The position numbers and the translations under genes are program-made. From an uncultured Lachnospiraceae bacterium (GTDB lineage Bacteria; Bacillota; Clostridia; Lachnospirales; Lachnospiraceae): 64,000 nt of DNA. Below, in pieces: positions 43,630-52,111 of the stretch. How positions within the stretch are numbered: position 1 is the first letter of the stretch; each line of letters starts with the position of its first letter. The stretch covers positions 1-64,000 of the forward strand of contig CAJTVN010000020.1 of assembly GCA_910579685.1 (NCBI GenBank). Reading direction: 5' to 3'. The notes under the pieces are model-generated. The model did not search any database, was not told the origin of the DNA, and saw only the letters and a list, made by a program, of their open reading frames with translations.

Positions 43630-46346
43630 TGAATATAAATTATAAGAAGAAAAAGGTAGTATCGAAAGCGGTATGTCTGGGACTTGGCACAGCCATGGCG
43701 CTGGGACTTGCGGGCTGCGGGAAGGGAAATGCCGAAGAGGCATCCGCCGGTGCGTCGGTGATAACACTGGAGAATCAACAGAAGGCTCTCGAGGAGATTC
43801 TTGACGGGCAGGTGACGGCCTCCCACAGCAGCACGGCGGGGAAGGAGGAGACTGTTTATGTGATGGCGGACGCCTCGGGCAGGACCGACCATGTGATTGT
43901 CAGCAGCTGGCTAAAAAACGCATCCGGGGACGAAAGGCTTACCGACATCTCAGATCTTAAGGATATAGAGAACGTAAAGGGCTATGAGACCTTTGAGGCG
44001 GGAGAGGGCGGCGCACTTACCTGGCAGGCGAAAGGGTCTGACATCTATTATCAGGGAACCACGGATAAGGAGCTCCCGGTAGAGGTAAAGTTGTCCTATC
44101 GGCTGGACGGGAAGGAGATCGCTCCCGAGGAGCTTGCGGGAAAAAGCGGCCGGGTGACGATCCGAATGGACTATGAAAACAGGGAGACGACAACAATATC
44201 CATCAGAGGGAGTAAGGAGGAGATCCGGGTTCCCTTCGCCATGATATCCGGCATGGTGCTTCCCCAGGATGTCTTCTCCAATATCGAGGTGAAAAATGCG
44301 AGGCTCCTTTCCGAGGGGGAAAACAGCGTGGTGGTGGGCGTGGCCTTCCCAGGGCTTAAGGAGAGCATTGACGTGGATGGACTTAAGGAAAAGCTTTCCG
44401 AAGAGGATAAGGAGGAGCTGGCGGATGATATGGAGATTCCCGAATACATTGAGGTGACGGCGGATGCGAAGAACTTTGAGCTGGGAATGACCATGACAAT
44501 TGCCATGAGTGATGTGCTCTCGGATATTCAGCTGACGGATTCTTTTGATCTTGCGGATCTTAACAGTTCCATGGACGATTTGAGAGAGGCTGCGGATGAG
44601 CTTAAGAGCGGCACGTCGGACCTCAAGGACGGAAGCGGCCGGCTTAAGGATGGAACCGTTGAGCTGGTGAAGGGAACGGATGAGCTTTATAACGGTGCGG
44701 CAAAGCTTAAGGACGGCACCCAGGAGCTGTATGAGAAATCGGGCCGGCTTGCCGACGGTGCAAGACAGCTGGATGACGGTGCGTCCGCACTTCTGGACGG
44801 AACACGGACGCTTAAGGACGGAACTTCACGCCTGAGAGACGGAAGCGCTCAGCTCCAGGGAGGGGGACAGCGTCTCCTTGACGGAACCGGAGCCCTGGTC
44901 AGCGGGGCAAAGCAGCTGGACGCAGGAGCGGATTCCCTGAAAAACGGGCTGGCCACCGCCAGCGAGGGTGCGAAGAAGCTGCAGTACAGCTTAAGCGAGA
45001 TGACAAATGAAAACGGGGAGAACGTGTCCGTTCTGGCAGGTTCCCAGAGGCTTGTGGACAATGCGGCGCTTTTGAACAGTCTGGTGCAGACGTACTTTGC
45101 GGGAACGGATCAGTCCCTTGCAGAGCTTTCGGAAAGCCTTTCCTCCCAGATCGCCTCAGCACAGGAAAACAAGGCGGCCGCCCAGGCGGGAGCACAGCAG
45201 GCCGCCGCAGACGCAGACAGTGCCAGACAGGCCCTGGACGGCGCCTGTACCACATCAATCCAGAGTTTCGAGGTGGTGACGGGAACGGACATCCAGACGG
45301 TCAGCAAAGACGTGGAGGTTCAGGTGGAGGTTCCTGCTACGTCTCAGAGAACCATCAGCTTCCAGGCCCAGTCCGCAGGTGAAGACGGGGAGGAGGGTCA
45401 GGGCGAATATTTTGAGGAGACCGTGGAGGAGGTCACCGGTACCGAGACCTGTACCGTAGTCGGGACTGCACAGATGGAGGTGCCGCAGTATTATATGGAG
45501 CGGATTGAGGTGGAGACCATCAGCTCGGGAGATATTCAGGCCGCTTTTGCAGCCTATGAGGAGGCATCGGCCAGGCTTTCCTACTATCAGTCCATGGCGT
45601 CGGCCTGTGATGCGCAGATTCAGACCCTGGAGGCCATAGCGTCGGCCCTGTCCAATGTAAACAGCGGCCAGGCGGCGGAGGCGAAAGAGGGAATCCGGCA
45701 GCTGGCTGCGGGAATTGCGGGCGGAACCCAGAGCCTGAATCAGGGACTTTCTCAGGTATCGGCAGGTGTTAACCAGCTTGTGGGCGAGACGCCGGACCAG
45801 GGGCTTCAGGCGCTCAATGCCGGAGCGCTGCAGTTAAAGGAAGGGACTGCCACTGCCGTTTCGGGAGCCCAGGAATTAGACAGCGGAGCCGGAGAGCTGA
45901 AGCAGGGAATCGATTCCCTGAATGAGGGGGCCGGAGAACTGGACGCAGGGGCGGAAAGCCTGCGGGACGGGGCCGCATCCCTCAAGGACGGCGCATCGCA
46001 GATGCAGGACGGAACCGGACAGCTGGTGGAGGGAACCGGGACCCTGAATGAGGGGGCGGGAACCCTGAAGGACGGCGTGGGAACCTTAAAGGACGGCGTC
46101 CTGACGCTGGATGACGGCATGGGCGAGCTGGACGAGGGAGCGCTTAAGCTTGTGGACGGCATGTTCCAGTTTGACGAGGAAGGGATCAGCAGGATGACCG
46201 AGCTGTTTGGAGATGATGTCCAGGACGTGGTTGACCGGCTGGAAGCGGTGGCACAGGCCGGAAAAGATTACAATACCTTTGCCGGACTTCCGCAAGGGAT
46301 GGACGGAAGCGTGAAATTTGTGATAAAAACGGAAGGTGTTAAATGA
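43626..46346 (+). CDS. Lipoprotein with YhgE/Pip-like seven-residue repeats
   Basis: A 906-residue surface lipoprotein. The lipobox is LAGC with C31. Residues about 45-320 form a soluble domain (with IRVPFAMISGMVLPQDVFSN). Two arrays of a seven-residue repeat, roughly LxxGxxx with LKDGT and LDDGA versions, cover about 325-440 and 735-880. An Ala/Gln-rich coiled-coil segment lies between them. Such repeats occur in YhgE/Pip proteins and are thought to form long surface structures. It overlaps the MMPL stop by four bases and is expected to work with that transporter as an extracytoplasmic partner. Confidence 0.82.
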   Translation: MMNINYKKKKVVSKAVCLGLGTAMALGLAGCGKGNAEEASAGASVITLENQQKALEEILDGQVTASHSSTAGKEETVYVMADASGRTDHVIVSSWLKNASGDERLTDISDLKDIENVKGYETFEAGEGGALTWQAKGSDIYYQGTTDKELPVEVKLSYRLDGKEIAPEELAGKSGRVTIRMDYENRETTTISIRGSKEEIRVPFAMISGMVLPQDVFSNIEVKNARLLSEGENSVVVGVAFPGLKESIDVDGLKEKLSEEDKEELADDMEIPEYIEVTADAKNFELGMTMTIAMSDVLSDIQLTDSFDLADLNSSMDDLREAADELKSGTSDLKDGSGRLKDGTVELVKGTDELYNGAAKLKDGTQELYEKSGRLADGARQLDDGASALLDGTRTLKDGTSRLRDGSAQLQGGGQRLLDGTGALVSGAKQLDAGADSLKNGLATASEGAKKLQYSLSEMTNENGENVSVLAGSQRLVDNAALLNSLVQTYFAGTDQSLAELSESLSSQIASAQENKAAAQAGAQQAAADADSARQALDGACTTSIQSFEVVTGTDIQTVSKDVEVQVEVPATSQRTISFQAQSAGEDGEEGQGEYFEETVEEVTGTETCTVVGTAQMEVPQYYMERIEVETISSGDIQAAFAAYEEASARLSYYQSMASACDAQIQTLEAIASALSNVNSGQAAEAKEGIRQLAAGIAGGTQSLNQGLSQVSAGVNQLVGETPDQGLQALNAGALQLKEGTATAVSGAQELDSGAGELKQGIDSLNEGAGELDAGAESLRDGAASLKDGASQMQDGTGQLVEGTGTLNEGAGTLKDGVGTLKDGVLTLDDGMGELDEGALKLVDGMFQFDEEGISRMTELFGDDVQDVVDRLEAVAQAGKDYNTFAGLPQGMDGSVKFVIKTEGVK

Positions 46347-46440
46347 TTAGTCTTGCAAGAAAGTGGGCAAAGTATTATACTGGATAACGTCACAGATTAG
46401 ATACGCGGAAAGCAGGTTTTGGATAAAGGAGGTAATGGAA

Positions 46441-46632
46441 ATGGCACAGATTACTAAGGAAATGACAATCGGTGAGATATTGAGGACGAATCCGGATGTT
46501 GCCCCGGTTTTGATGGAGGCGGGAATGCATTGTCTGGGATGCCCTTCCGCACAGGCGGAGAGCCTTGAGGAGGCGGCAATGGTTCATGGAATGGACATAA
46601 GCGACCTGATGGCCAAGATTGAGGCTTTATAA
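46441..46632 (+). CDS. DUF1858 domain protein
   Basis: A 63-residue protein of the DUF1858 (hybrid-cluster-associated) type. It has the block TIGEILRTNPDVAPVLMEAGMHCLGCPSAQ (two parts: TIGEILRTNP and GMHCLGCPSA) with the conserved CxxC, and ESLEEAAMVHGMD after it. The family is linked to iron-sulfur or nitrogen-oxide metabolism, but its role is not established. AAGGAGGT lies eight bases before the ATG at 46441. It is followed by a terminator. Confidence 0.88.
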   Translation: MAQITKEMTIGEILRTNPDVAPVLMEAGMHCLGCPSAQAESLEEAAMVHGMDISDLMAKIEAL

Positions 46633-46650
46633 AGCTTGTGATATGCATGC

Positions 46651-46686
46651 AAAAAGCTCCTGTTCGCGAGAGTGGACGGGAGCTTT
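46651..46686 (+). terminator. Rho-independent terminator after DUF1858 gene
   Basis: AAAAGCTCCTGTTC and GGACGGGAGCTTTT pair with wobble around an eight-base loop and end in TTTT. The stem is symmetric enough to act in both directions, and the NhaC gene converges on it. Confidence 0.75.
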
Positions 46687-46767
46687 TCGATAGTCAAAAA
46701 TGCCAGAAAGGAAGGATGCGCCGCACATGAACAGGCCATTGCCGCCGCCTTATGCATGATCCGGTTT

Positions 46768-48276
46768 TTAAACGGACTCGTTTTGCGGGGTGAGCCCTCT
46801 TATGGCAAACAACGCTGCCAGCAGCAGAACGATTCCCACAGGCAGAGAGATAAGGGCGCTCTGTGAAAAACCGGCAACGATATAGGTGATGAAGGAAATG
46901 ACGGAAACCAAAAGGGCGTAGGGGAGCTGGGTGGTCACATGGTTTACGTGCTTGCACTGCGCACCTGCGCTCGCCATGATCGTCGTATCGGAGATGGGCG
47001 AACAATGGTCTCCGCACACGGCGCCGGCCATGCAGGCGGAGATGGAAATGATCATCAGCTCATGGTTGGTTCCGGCAAAAACGGCTACCACGATGGGGAT
47101 CAGGATGCCGAAGGTACCCCAGCTGGTTCCGGTGGAAAAGGCAAGGAAGCATCCCACCAGGAAGATAATGGCGGGCAGCAGGTTCATAAAGGCACCTGCG
47201 CTTTGCTCCATGGCGGCGGCCACAAATTCCTTTGCGCCAAGACTGTCAGTCATAGCTTTCAGGGTCCAGGCAAAAGTGAGAATTAAAATGGCGGGAACCA
47301 TTGCTTTGAAACCTGCAGGCAGACATTCCATGCACTCGCTGAACTTGAGAACTCTGCGCAGCAGATAAATGATGATAGTGAGCAGCATGGCGCAGACGCT
47401 TCCAAGGGCAAGGCCCACGGAGGCGTCGGAATTTGAGAAGGAGGTCACGAAGTTCTCTCCTTCAAAAAAACCGCCGGTATAGATCATTCCGATAACGCAG
47501 CAGAAAATCAGGGCCAAAATAGGTATGACGAGGTCGATTACCCTGCCCTTTGAGGAGGCGGGAGGTTCTTCCTCCTTTTCGTGATTCGGGTCGGAGAACA
47601 GGTCGCCGCGCAGGGCATTCTTCTCGTAATGCTTCATGGAGCCGAAATCCACGTTAAGGACGACAAGGCCGATCATCATAACAATAGTCAGAAGCGCATA
47701 AAAGTTGTAGGGGATTGCGCTGATAAAGATGGAAAACCCGTCCTCTCCCTCAACAAAGCCGGAGACGGCGGCGGCCCAGGAGGAAATCGGGGCAATGATG
47801 CAAATGGGTGCGGCGGTTGAATCAATCAGAAAGGCCAGCTTTGCGCGGGATACCCTGTGCTGATCCGTTACCGGGCGCATAACGCTGCCCACCGTCAGAC
47901 AGTTAAAATAGTCGTCGATAAAGATCAGAACGCCTAAAGCGATGGTGGCGAGCTGGGCGCCGGCCCTGGTCTTTATCTTTTTCTTTGCAAAACGGCCGAA
48001 GGCAGCGCTCCCGCCGGCCCGGTTCATCAGACTGACCATGGATCCCAGGATCACAAGAAAAATGATAATGCCCACATTGTAGGAATCCGAGAGCACGGCC
48101 ACAAAGCCGTCATTGAAGATATGGGTCAGCGTTCCCTCAAAGGAGAAACCGGAAAAAAACAGGCCGCCCACCACGATCCCCACAAACAGAGAGCTGTAGA
48201 CCTCCTTGGTGATCAGGGCAAGAACAATAGCTACAATGGGCGGAACCAGCGCCCAGAAGGTTGCGTACATGTCCAT
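46768..48276 (-). CDS. Na+/H+ antiporter NhaC-family protein
   Basis: A 502-residue membrane protein with about eleven helices. Recognisable blocks are the N-terminal ALVPPIVAIVLALITKEVYSS region, FIDDYFNCLTVGSVMRPVTD, STGTSWGTFGILIPIVVA and GDHCSPISDTTIM. The last two are diagnostic for this family, which exchanges sodium for protons or organic acids. CGAAAGGAATAAAATT precedes the ATG. It is a single gene on the minus strand. Confidence 0.9.
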   Translation of the reverse strand: MDMYATFWALVPPIVAIVLALITKEVYSSLFVGIVVGGLFFSGFSFEGTLTHIFNDGFVAVLSDSYNVGIIIFLVILGSMVSLMNRAGGSAAFGRFAKKKIKTRAGAQLATIALGVLIFIDDYFNCLTVGSVMRPVTDQHRVSRAKLAFLIDSTAAPICIIAPISSWAAAVSGFVEGEDGFSIFISAIPYNFYALLTIVMMIGLVVLNVDFGSMKHYEKNALRGDLFSDPNHEKEEEPPASSKGRVIDLVIPILALIFCCVIGMIYTGGFFEGENFVTSFSNSDASVGLALGSVCAMLLTIIIYLLRRVLKFSECMECLPAGFKAMVPAILILTFAWTLKAMTDSLGAKEFVAAAMEQSAGAFMNLLPAIIFLVGCFLAFSTGTSWGTFGILIPIVVAVFAGTNHELMIISISACMAGAVCGDHCSPISDTTIMASAGAQCKHVNHVTTQLPYALLVSVISFITYIVAGFSQSALISLPVGIVLLLAALFAIRGLTPQNESV

Positions 48277-48376
48277 AATTTTATTCCTTTCGTATTTTTA
48301 TGCATAATTTCTTTTATATTTTATCATCATATTTTGTAAAAACAAGAAGTTTTGTGAAAAAATATGCAAATTGAAA

Positions 48377-48409
48377 AACGCACACATCAAACGAATGACA
48401 TGTGCGCTT
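48377..48409 (-). terminator. Terminator after mecA
   Basis: Read on the minus strand, AGCGCACAT pairs with ATGTGTGCG across a twelve-base loop and is followed by TTTTTC. It lies about 50 bases after the mecA stop. Confidence 0.75.
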
Positions 48410-48458
48410 TGAAGCCGTGGTATATTTGAAAACCGGTCTGACTGAACGCTTCAGGTGT

Positions 48459-49256
48459 TTAGATGCTGGACAGAGACTGCAGTGCGCAACTGCGAAGGAT
48501 CGCCTCGAAATGCTCTTCCAGATAGGCCTCGGAAGCGGGAACCGATTTGGAAGGACTGCCGTATTCGGAAACGATATTGCAGACCTTGTTGAATTCCACA
48601 GGCGTATGGCCGCTCTTTGAGAGCACCAGGATATAAGAACCGTCCGTCTTTCTGTACAGGGAATTTGTACCGTTATAATGCGTTGCAAGAATGTGGGACA
48701 GCTTCATGATCTCGTGGAGAGACTGAAAAACGTATATTTTGGTAAGCTCTATGGAAGCGGCATCGTTTAATTTTTTCTGGAGGGCATTTTTGAAGGAACG
48801 CCTGGTTTCTTCAATGGATTCACCGGCCTGCGTATTGGAGTCTTCGGACGGGGACGAATCCGGATGAGCGTGCTTATTCTGTATTTTTTTGAAAAGGTCA
48901 AGCACGTCATCTGCGCCGCCGGCAAGAGAATCCAGAACATCATCCACGGTATCATTGTCCTCGTGAACCGAGGGAGCGAATTTGGAAAAACGGGTATCCA
49001 GCTCCTCCGGATCTTCCACCTTGGTGATTATGAGAACGATACATTCGGAATTCAGGGGAATCGCTTCAATCATAAGAGGAATATCCTCCGCTTCAAACCC
49101 GAATTCAAAAGACGCCTGCTGCATCATGTCACGGAACAGATCTTTCGCCTTTTCGGTACCGTAAGCAAGTTCGCTGAGCTTTAGTTCTCTGTCTGCTAAA
49201 TCTTCTCTGGTAAGGGTACAGCGAATTTGATGATCGTTTACTTTTTCTATTTTCAT
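48459..49256 (-). CDS. mecA: Adaptor protein MecA
   Basis: A 265-residue protein. The N-terminal substrate-binding domain begins MKIEKVNDHQIRCTLTREDL and includes KAKDLFRDMMQQASFEFGFE. An acidic linker rich in D, S and E follows (about 95-145). The C-terminal ClpC-binding domain has YVFQSLHEIMKLSH and SLYRKTDGSYILVL. MecA hands proteins to the ClpC/ClpP protease. The protein is slightly longer than the Bacillus form because of the linker. It is a single gene with its own promoter and terminator. Confidence 0.93.
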   Translation of the reverse strand: MKIEKVNDHQIRCTLTREDLADRELKLSELAYGTEKAKDLFRDMMQQASFEFGFEAEDIPLMIEAIPLNSECIVLIITKVEDPEELDTRFSKFAPSVHEDNDTVDDVLDSLAGGADDVLDLFKKIQNKHAHPDSSPSEDSNTQAGESIEETRRSFKNALQKKLNDAASIELTKIYVFQSLHEIMKLSHILATHYNGTNSLYRKTDGSYILVLSKSGHTPVEFNKVCNIVSEYGSPSKSVPASEAYLEEHFEAILRSCALQSLSSI

Positions 49257-49283
49257 GTTATCACATCCTTACTATATAAGATA

Positions 49284-49313
49284 CTGTTATCCTGTCGTTT
49301 GGTGACTTGTCAA
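49284..49313 (-). promoter_or_regulatory. Probable promoter of mecA
   Basis: On the minus strand a perfect TTGACA (49313-49308) precedes TAACAG (49289-49284) by 18 bases. The mecA start is about 28 bases downstream, preceded by AAGGATGTG. Confidence 0.5.
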
Positions 49314-49513
49314 TCCGCCACTTTCTTTTCATAAGGCCCAAATTGAGAATGTGCTGGGCTGTACCGGAATGCCTTATGATAATTTATATTATACTTTGAA
49401 CGAATTTAAGTCAATAGGACAGGCGAAGTGTTTAAAAAAAATTAATAATCTTTTCCTTATATAAACAGCAATATATAATTTATGAATAATATATAAAAAA
49501 AGCATAAAAGCAC

Positions 49514-49542
49514 TTGCAAAATTTGGCAATTAGTACTATGCT
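49514..49542 (+). promoter_or_regulatory. Possible promoter of the structured RNA region
   Basis: TTGCAA (49514-49519) and TATGCT (49537-49542) are spaced by 17 bases. The -10 box overlaps the outer helix of the first stem-loop, so either the RNA starts just inside that helix or an upstream promoter in the AT-rich segment 49430-49500 is used. Confidence 0.4.
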
Positions 49543-49756
49543 GTTTTCATGAGATGCCTCCGGGTAAATCCGTATCAGAAAGGAGGCAAGGCAGCGTAGT
49601 TTTAAAAGTACATTTATTCTAAGCAAAATTAAATCAGTTGAGGCTTCCCTGTGGAGGCTTCAATCTAATCCTTCTTAATCCGGCAGGAGAAGCCGGAAAG
49701 AGCTTTATCATTATTATATTATTTAAGAAGGCAGTCTAACAGGCTTATGTGTCTGT
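49536..49756 (+). ncRNA. Candidate structured non-coding RNA (class unknown)
   Basis: Within a 700-base gap without genes, this stretch folds into four consecutive elements. Stem I: outer CTATGCTG/CAGCGTAG (49536-49543 with 49592-49599) and inner TGCCTCC/GGAGGCA (49555-49561 with 49582-49588). Stem II: 49638-49663, eleven pairs with a CTGT loop. Stem III: CCTTCTTAA/TTAAGAAGG (49670-49678 with 49723-49731) enclosing TCCGGC/GCCGGA (49679-49684 with 49692-49697). Stem IV: ACAGGC/GTCTGT (49739-49756). No coding frame fits. It does not match the riboswitch, tmRNA, SRP or RNase P cores I know. The strand is inferred from the promoter and from the downstream gene. Confidence 0.55.
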
Positions 49757-49968
49757 CGCGATATTTCTACTAAAATTCACCTTATAATTCATTTTGGAAA
49801 TTCGCAAGCGGTAATTTAATTTTGATACATACCCGGCATCTCTGTTTTTTATTATCGTCATGAAACAAAGAAACTATAATCAGTTTTGAGGTTTATTTTC
49901 TGACAAAACATATCACGGCTTCTTTTGGGTGTCTGGAATCTTAAACCGCAAGGCGGATGGGAGAAATT

Positions 49969-50187
49969 ATGACTGAAAAAAATGACATTAGTTCCGCTTC
50001 CCTGAAAGAGCAGCTGGAAAAGTGGGAGGATGCAGGAATCAGACTTTACCTGGACGGTACACCGACCTCTTCGGAATCAATTGAGAAAAACTGTGTAAAT
50101 GAAGATATGCTGTATATGCCTGACTACATAACTGACAAAGAGGGAAGAATAAAAGAAATAAGATACAACAAAATTTCTCTGGACTAA
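49969..50187 (+). CDS. 72-residue hypothetical protein
   Basis: A small soluble protein of unknown family with the segments LKEQLEKWEDAGIRLYLDG and DYITDKEGRIKEIRYNKI. The ATG at 49969 follows GGGAGA at six bases; an in-frame ATG at 49957 has a poorer site. It has no signal peptide and no membrane segment. The codon use looks like that of real genes. It begins about 210 bases after the structured RNA region and could be expressed from the same transcript. The short C-terminal half (DKEGRIKEIRYNKI) looks like a beta-hairpin. Confidence 0.6.
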   Translation: MTEKNDISSASLKEQLEKWEDAGIRLYLDGTPTSSESIEKNCVNEDMLYMPDYITDKEGRIKEIRYNKISLD

Positions 50188-50202
50188 GCCCCTGTCTGAA
50201 AA

Positions 50203-50270
50203 TTCCTGGCAGCTATGGCAAGAAGATCGGCACGTATGCATACCCCCATAAATACGATTGCTGCCAGGAA
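50203..50270. repeat. 11-bp inverted repeat with 46-base loop
   Basis: TTCCTGGCAGC (50203-50213) and GCTGCCAGGAA (50260-50270). No T-run follows on the plus strand. It lies between the small hypothetical gene and the GH18 gene and may be a weak terminator or an operator. Confidence 0.5.
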
Positions 50271-50345
50271 AACAAAAAGTCAAAATTTGTAATGACGGTA
50301 CGAAAATAGTCTGATATAATAAGGACGATTGGAGGAAATCTACCT

Positions 50346-52043
50346 ATGAAAAAAACAATTATTCCCATAGTGGTTGCCGTCGTCCTTATTATCATTATCG
50401 GAGGCGTCAGCATAGGCGTCAGATTATTTGAAAAATATTCCTACTCCAGGGAGCGGGCGGATCTGAATGAATATTTCGCCATCAGCTCCCAGGAGGATGT
50501 GGCCATTATACTGGGGAATGAGATGATTGAGGAACGGGCAAGGCTGATCGACGGTATTTATTATCTGGAGCTGCCCTTTGTTCATCAATATTTTAATGAT
50601 AGATTTTATGAGGACAAAAAGGAAAATCTCCTTCTGTACGCACTGCCAGATGATGTGGTCAGATGCGAAATTTCCTCAAGTATCAGGAATACAAAGAACG
50701 GCAGCGAGGATATGGGCTATGTGATTGCGAGATACGAGGGGGACACGCTTCTGCTTGCGGTGGATTATCTGAAACAATACGCTAATTTTTCCTGTGAGGC
50801 TTTCACGCAGCCGAACCGGCTGCAGATCGACGTCACATGGGATGAGATACAGGTTGGCGAGATTGCCAAAGACACGCAGGTCAGGATCCTCGGCGGCGTA
50901 AAGAGCGAGATCCTTGCGGATGTGGCCAGGGGCGAGAGAGTCACGGTTCTCGAGCAGATGGAAAACTGGTCAAAGGTAAAGACTGCGGATTCGGTTATCG
51001 GTTATGTGGAGAATAAAAGGCTCACGGATGTAAGGGCGCAGAGGCCCGTTCCGGTTACGGACTATGTGGAGCCGGTCTATACGGCGCTTACCAGGGATTA
51101 TAAGATCAATCTGGGCTGGCATGTGGTGGCAGGGCCTGCGGGTAACGATACCCTGGAGAGCGTGACGGCTTTGACAAAGGGGCTCAACGTGATATCCCCC
51201 ACCTGGTTCAAGCTCTCCGATAATCAGGGCGGCTTTACCAGCTTTGCCTCCTCCGATTATGTCTCAAAAGCCCACGGCATGGGCCTTGAGGTGTGGGCGC
51301 TGATTGAAAATATAGAATATAAGGACAGTATTGACATGTATGCGATTCTCTCATCCACAAGTACGAGGGCGAAGCTGATCTCGGATCTCGTAAGCACCGT
51401 GGAAGAGTACGGGATCGATGGCATCAACGTGGATTTCGAGCAGATCAGCGTGGACTGCGGAGAGCATTTTATCCAGTTTATCCGCGAGCTTTCCATTCCC
51501 TGCCGGGAAAAGGGAATCGTGCTTTCCGTGGATAACTACGTTCCGAGAGGTTACAATGACCATTATGACCGGAAGGAACAGGGACTTGTGGCGGACTATG
51601 TGATCATCATGGGATATGACGAGCACTTTGCGGGAAGCTCAGAGGCGGGAAGCGTGGCCTCCATTGATTTTGTGGAGGAAGGAATTCAGAAAACCGTGGA
51701 TCAGGTTCCGGCTAAAAAGGTTATCAATGCGGTTCCCTTTTATACGAGGATATGGGAGACAACGGGCAGCAGCATCAGCAGTCAGGCGGTGGGAATGGAG
51801 ATGGCGCAGGAATATGTGTCCGCCCACGGCATCGTCACGGAGTGGAACGAAGCGGTCTGCCAGAATTATGGAGAATACACATCAGGCGACACTCTTTTCC
51901 AGGTGTGGTTAGAGGATGAGGATTCCATCCGTGTTAAGCTGAATATCATGGAAAAATACGGAATCGGCGGTGTGGCCAGCTGGAGGCTTGGATTTGAAAA
52001 ACCGGAAATATGGGACGTGATCGGAGAGTATCTGAATCAGTAA
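50346..52043 (+). CDS. GH18-family glycosyl hydrolase with SH3b domain
   Basis: A 565-residue envelope protein. A signal anchor covers about residues 5-25. A region similar to copper-amine-oxidase-like N-domains or a stalk follows, then an SH3b domain at about 175-225 (VRILGGVKSEILADV, VKTADSVIGYVENKRL). The GH18 barrel runs from about 240 to the end, with the catalytic DGINVDFEQI (D358, D363 and acid E365) and the closing GGVASWRLGFE. This plan is that of spore or cell-wall N-acetylglucosaminidases such as YdhD/YaaH relatives. GGAGG is upstream of the ATG. A strong terminator follows. Confidence 0.88.
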   Translation: MKKTIIPIVVAVVLIIIIGGVSIGVRLFEKYSYSRERADLNEYFAISSQEDVAIILGNEMIEERARLIDGIYYLELPFVHQYFNDRFYEDKKENLLLYALPDDVVRCEISSSIRNTKNGSEDMGYVIARYEGDTLLLAVDYLKQYANFSCEAFTQPNRLQIDVTWDEIQVGEIAKDTQVRILGGVKSEILADVARGERVTVLEQMENWSKVKTADSVIGYVENKRLTDVRAQRPVPVTDYVEPVYTALTRDYKINLGWHVVAGPAGNDTLESVTALTKGLNVISPTWFKLSDNQGGFTSFASSDYVSKAHGMGLEVWALIENIEYKDSIDMYAILSSTSTRAKLISDLVSTVEEYGIDGINVDFEQISVDCGEHFIQFIRELSIPCREKGIVLSVDNYVPRGYNDHYDRKEQGLVADYVIIMGYDEHFAGSSEAGSVASIDFVEEGIQKTVDQVPAKKVINAVPFYTRIWETTGSSISSQAVGMEMAQEYVSAHGIVTEWNEAVCQNYGEYTSGDTLFQVWLEDEDSIRVKLNIMEKYGIGGVASWRLGFEKPEIWDVIGEYLNQ

Positions 52044-52069
52044 AGCGAAATATCTGAGAGGAAAGGACA

Positions 52070-52099
52070 GGCTGTGGGTTATACCCACAGCCCTTTTTT
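52070..52099 (+). terminator. Rho-independent terminator after the GH18 gene
   Basis: GGCTGTGGGT and ACCCACAGCC pair perfectly around a TAT loop and are followed by CTTTTTT. Confidence 0.9.
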
Positions 52100-52111
52100 C
52101 ATAGATATATT

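Noticed and set aside
44600..46170. Regularly spaced DNA repeats considered as a CRISPR array
   Set aside because: The repeats are short, varied and in frame, and are explained by the seven-residue protein repeat. No cas genes are present.
47581..47820. Short plus-strand frames opposite the NhaC-type gene
   Set aside because: They are antisense shadows rich in Asp, Gly and Lys, without ribosome binding sites.
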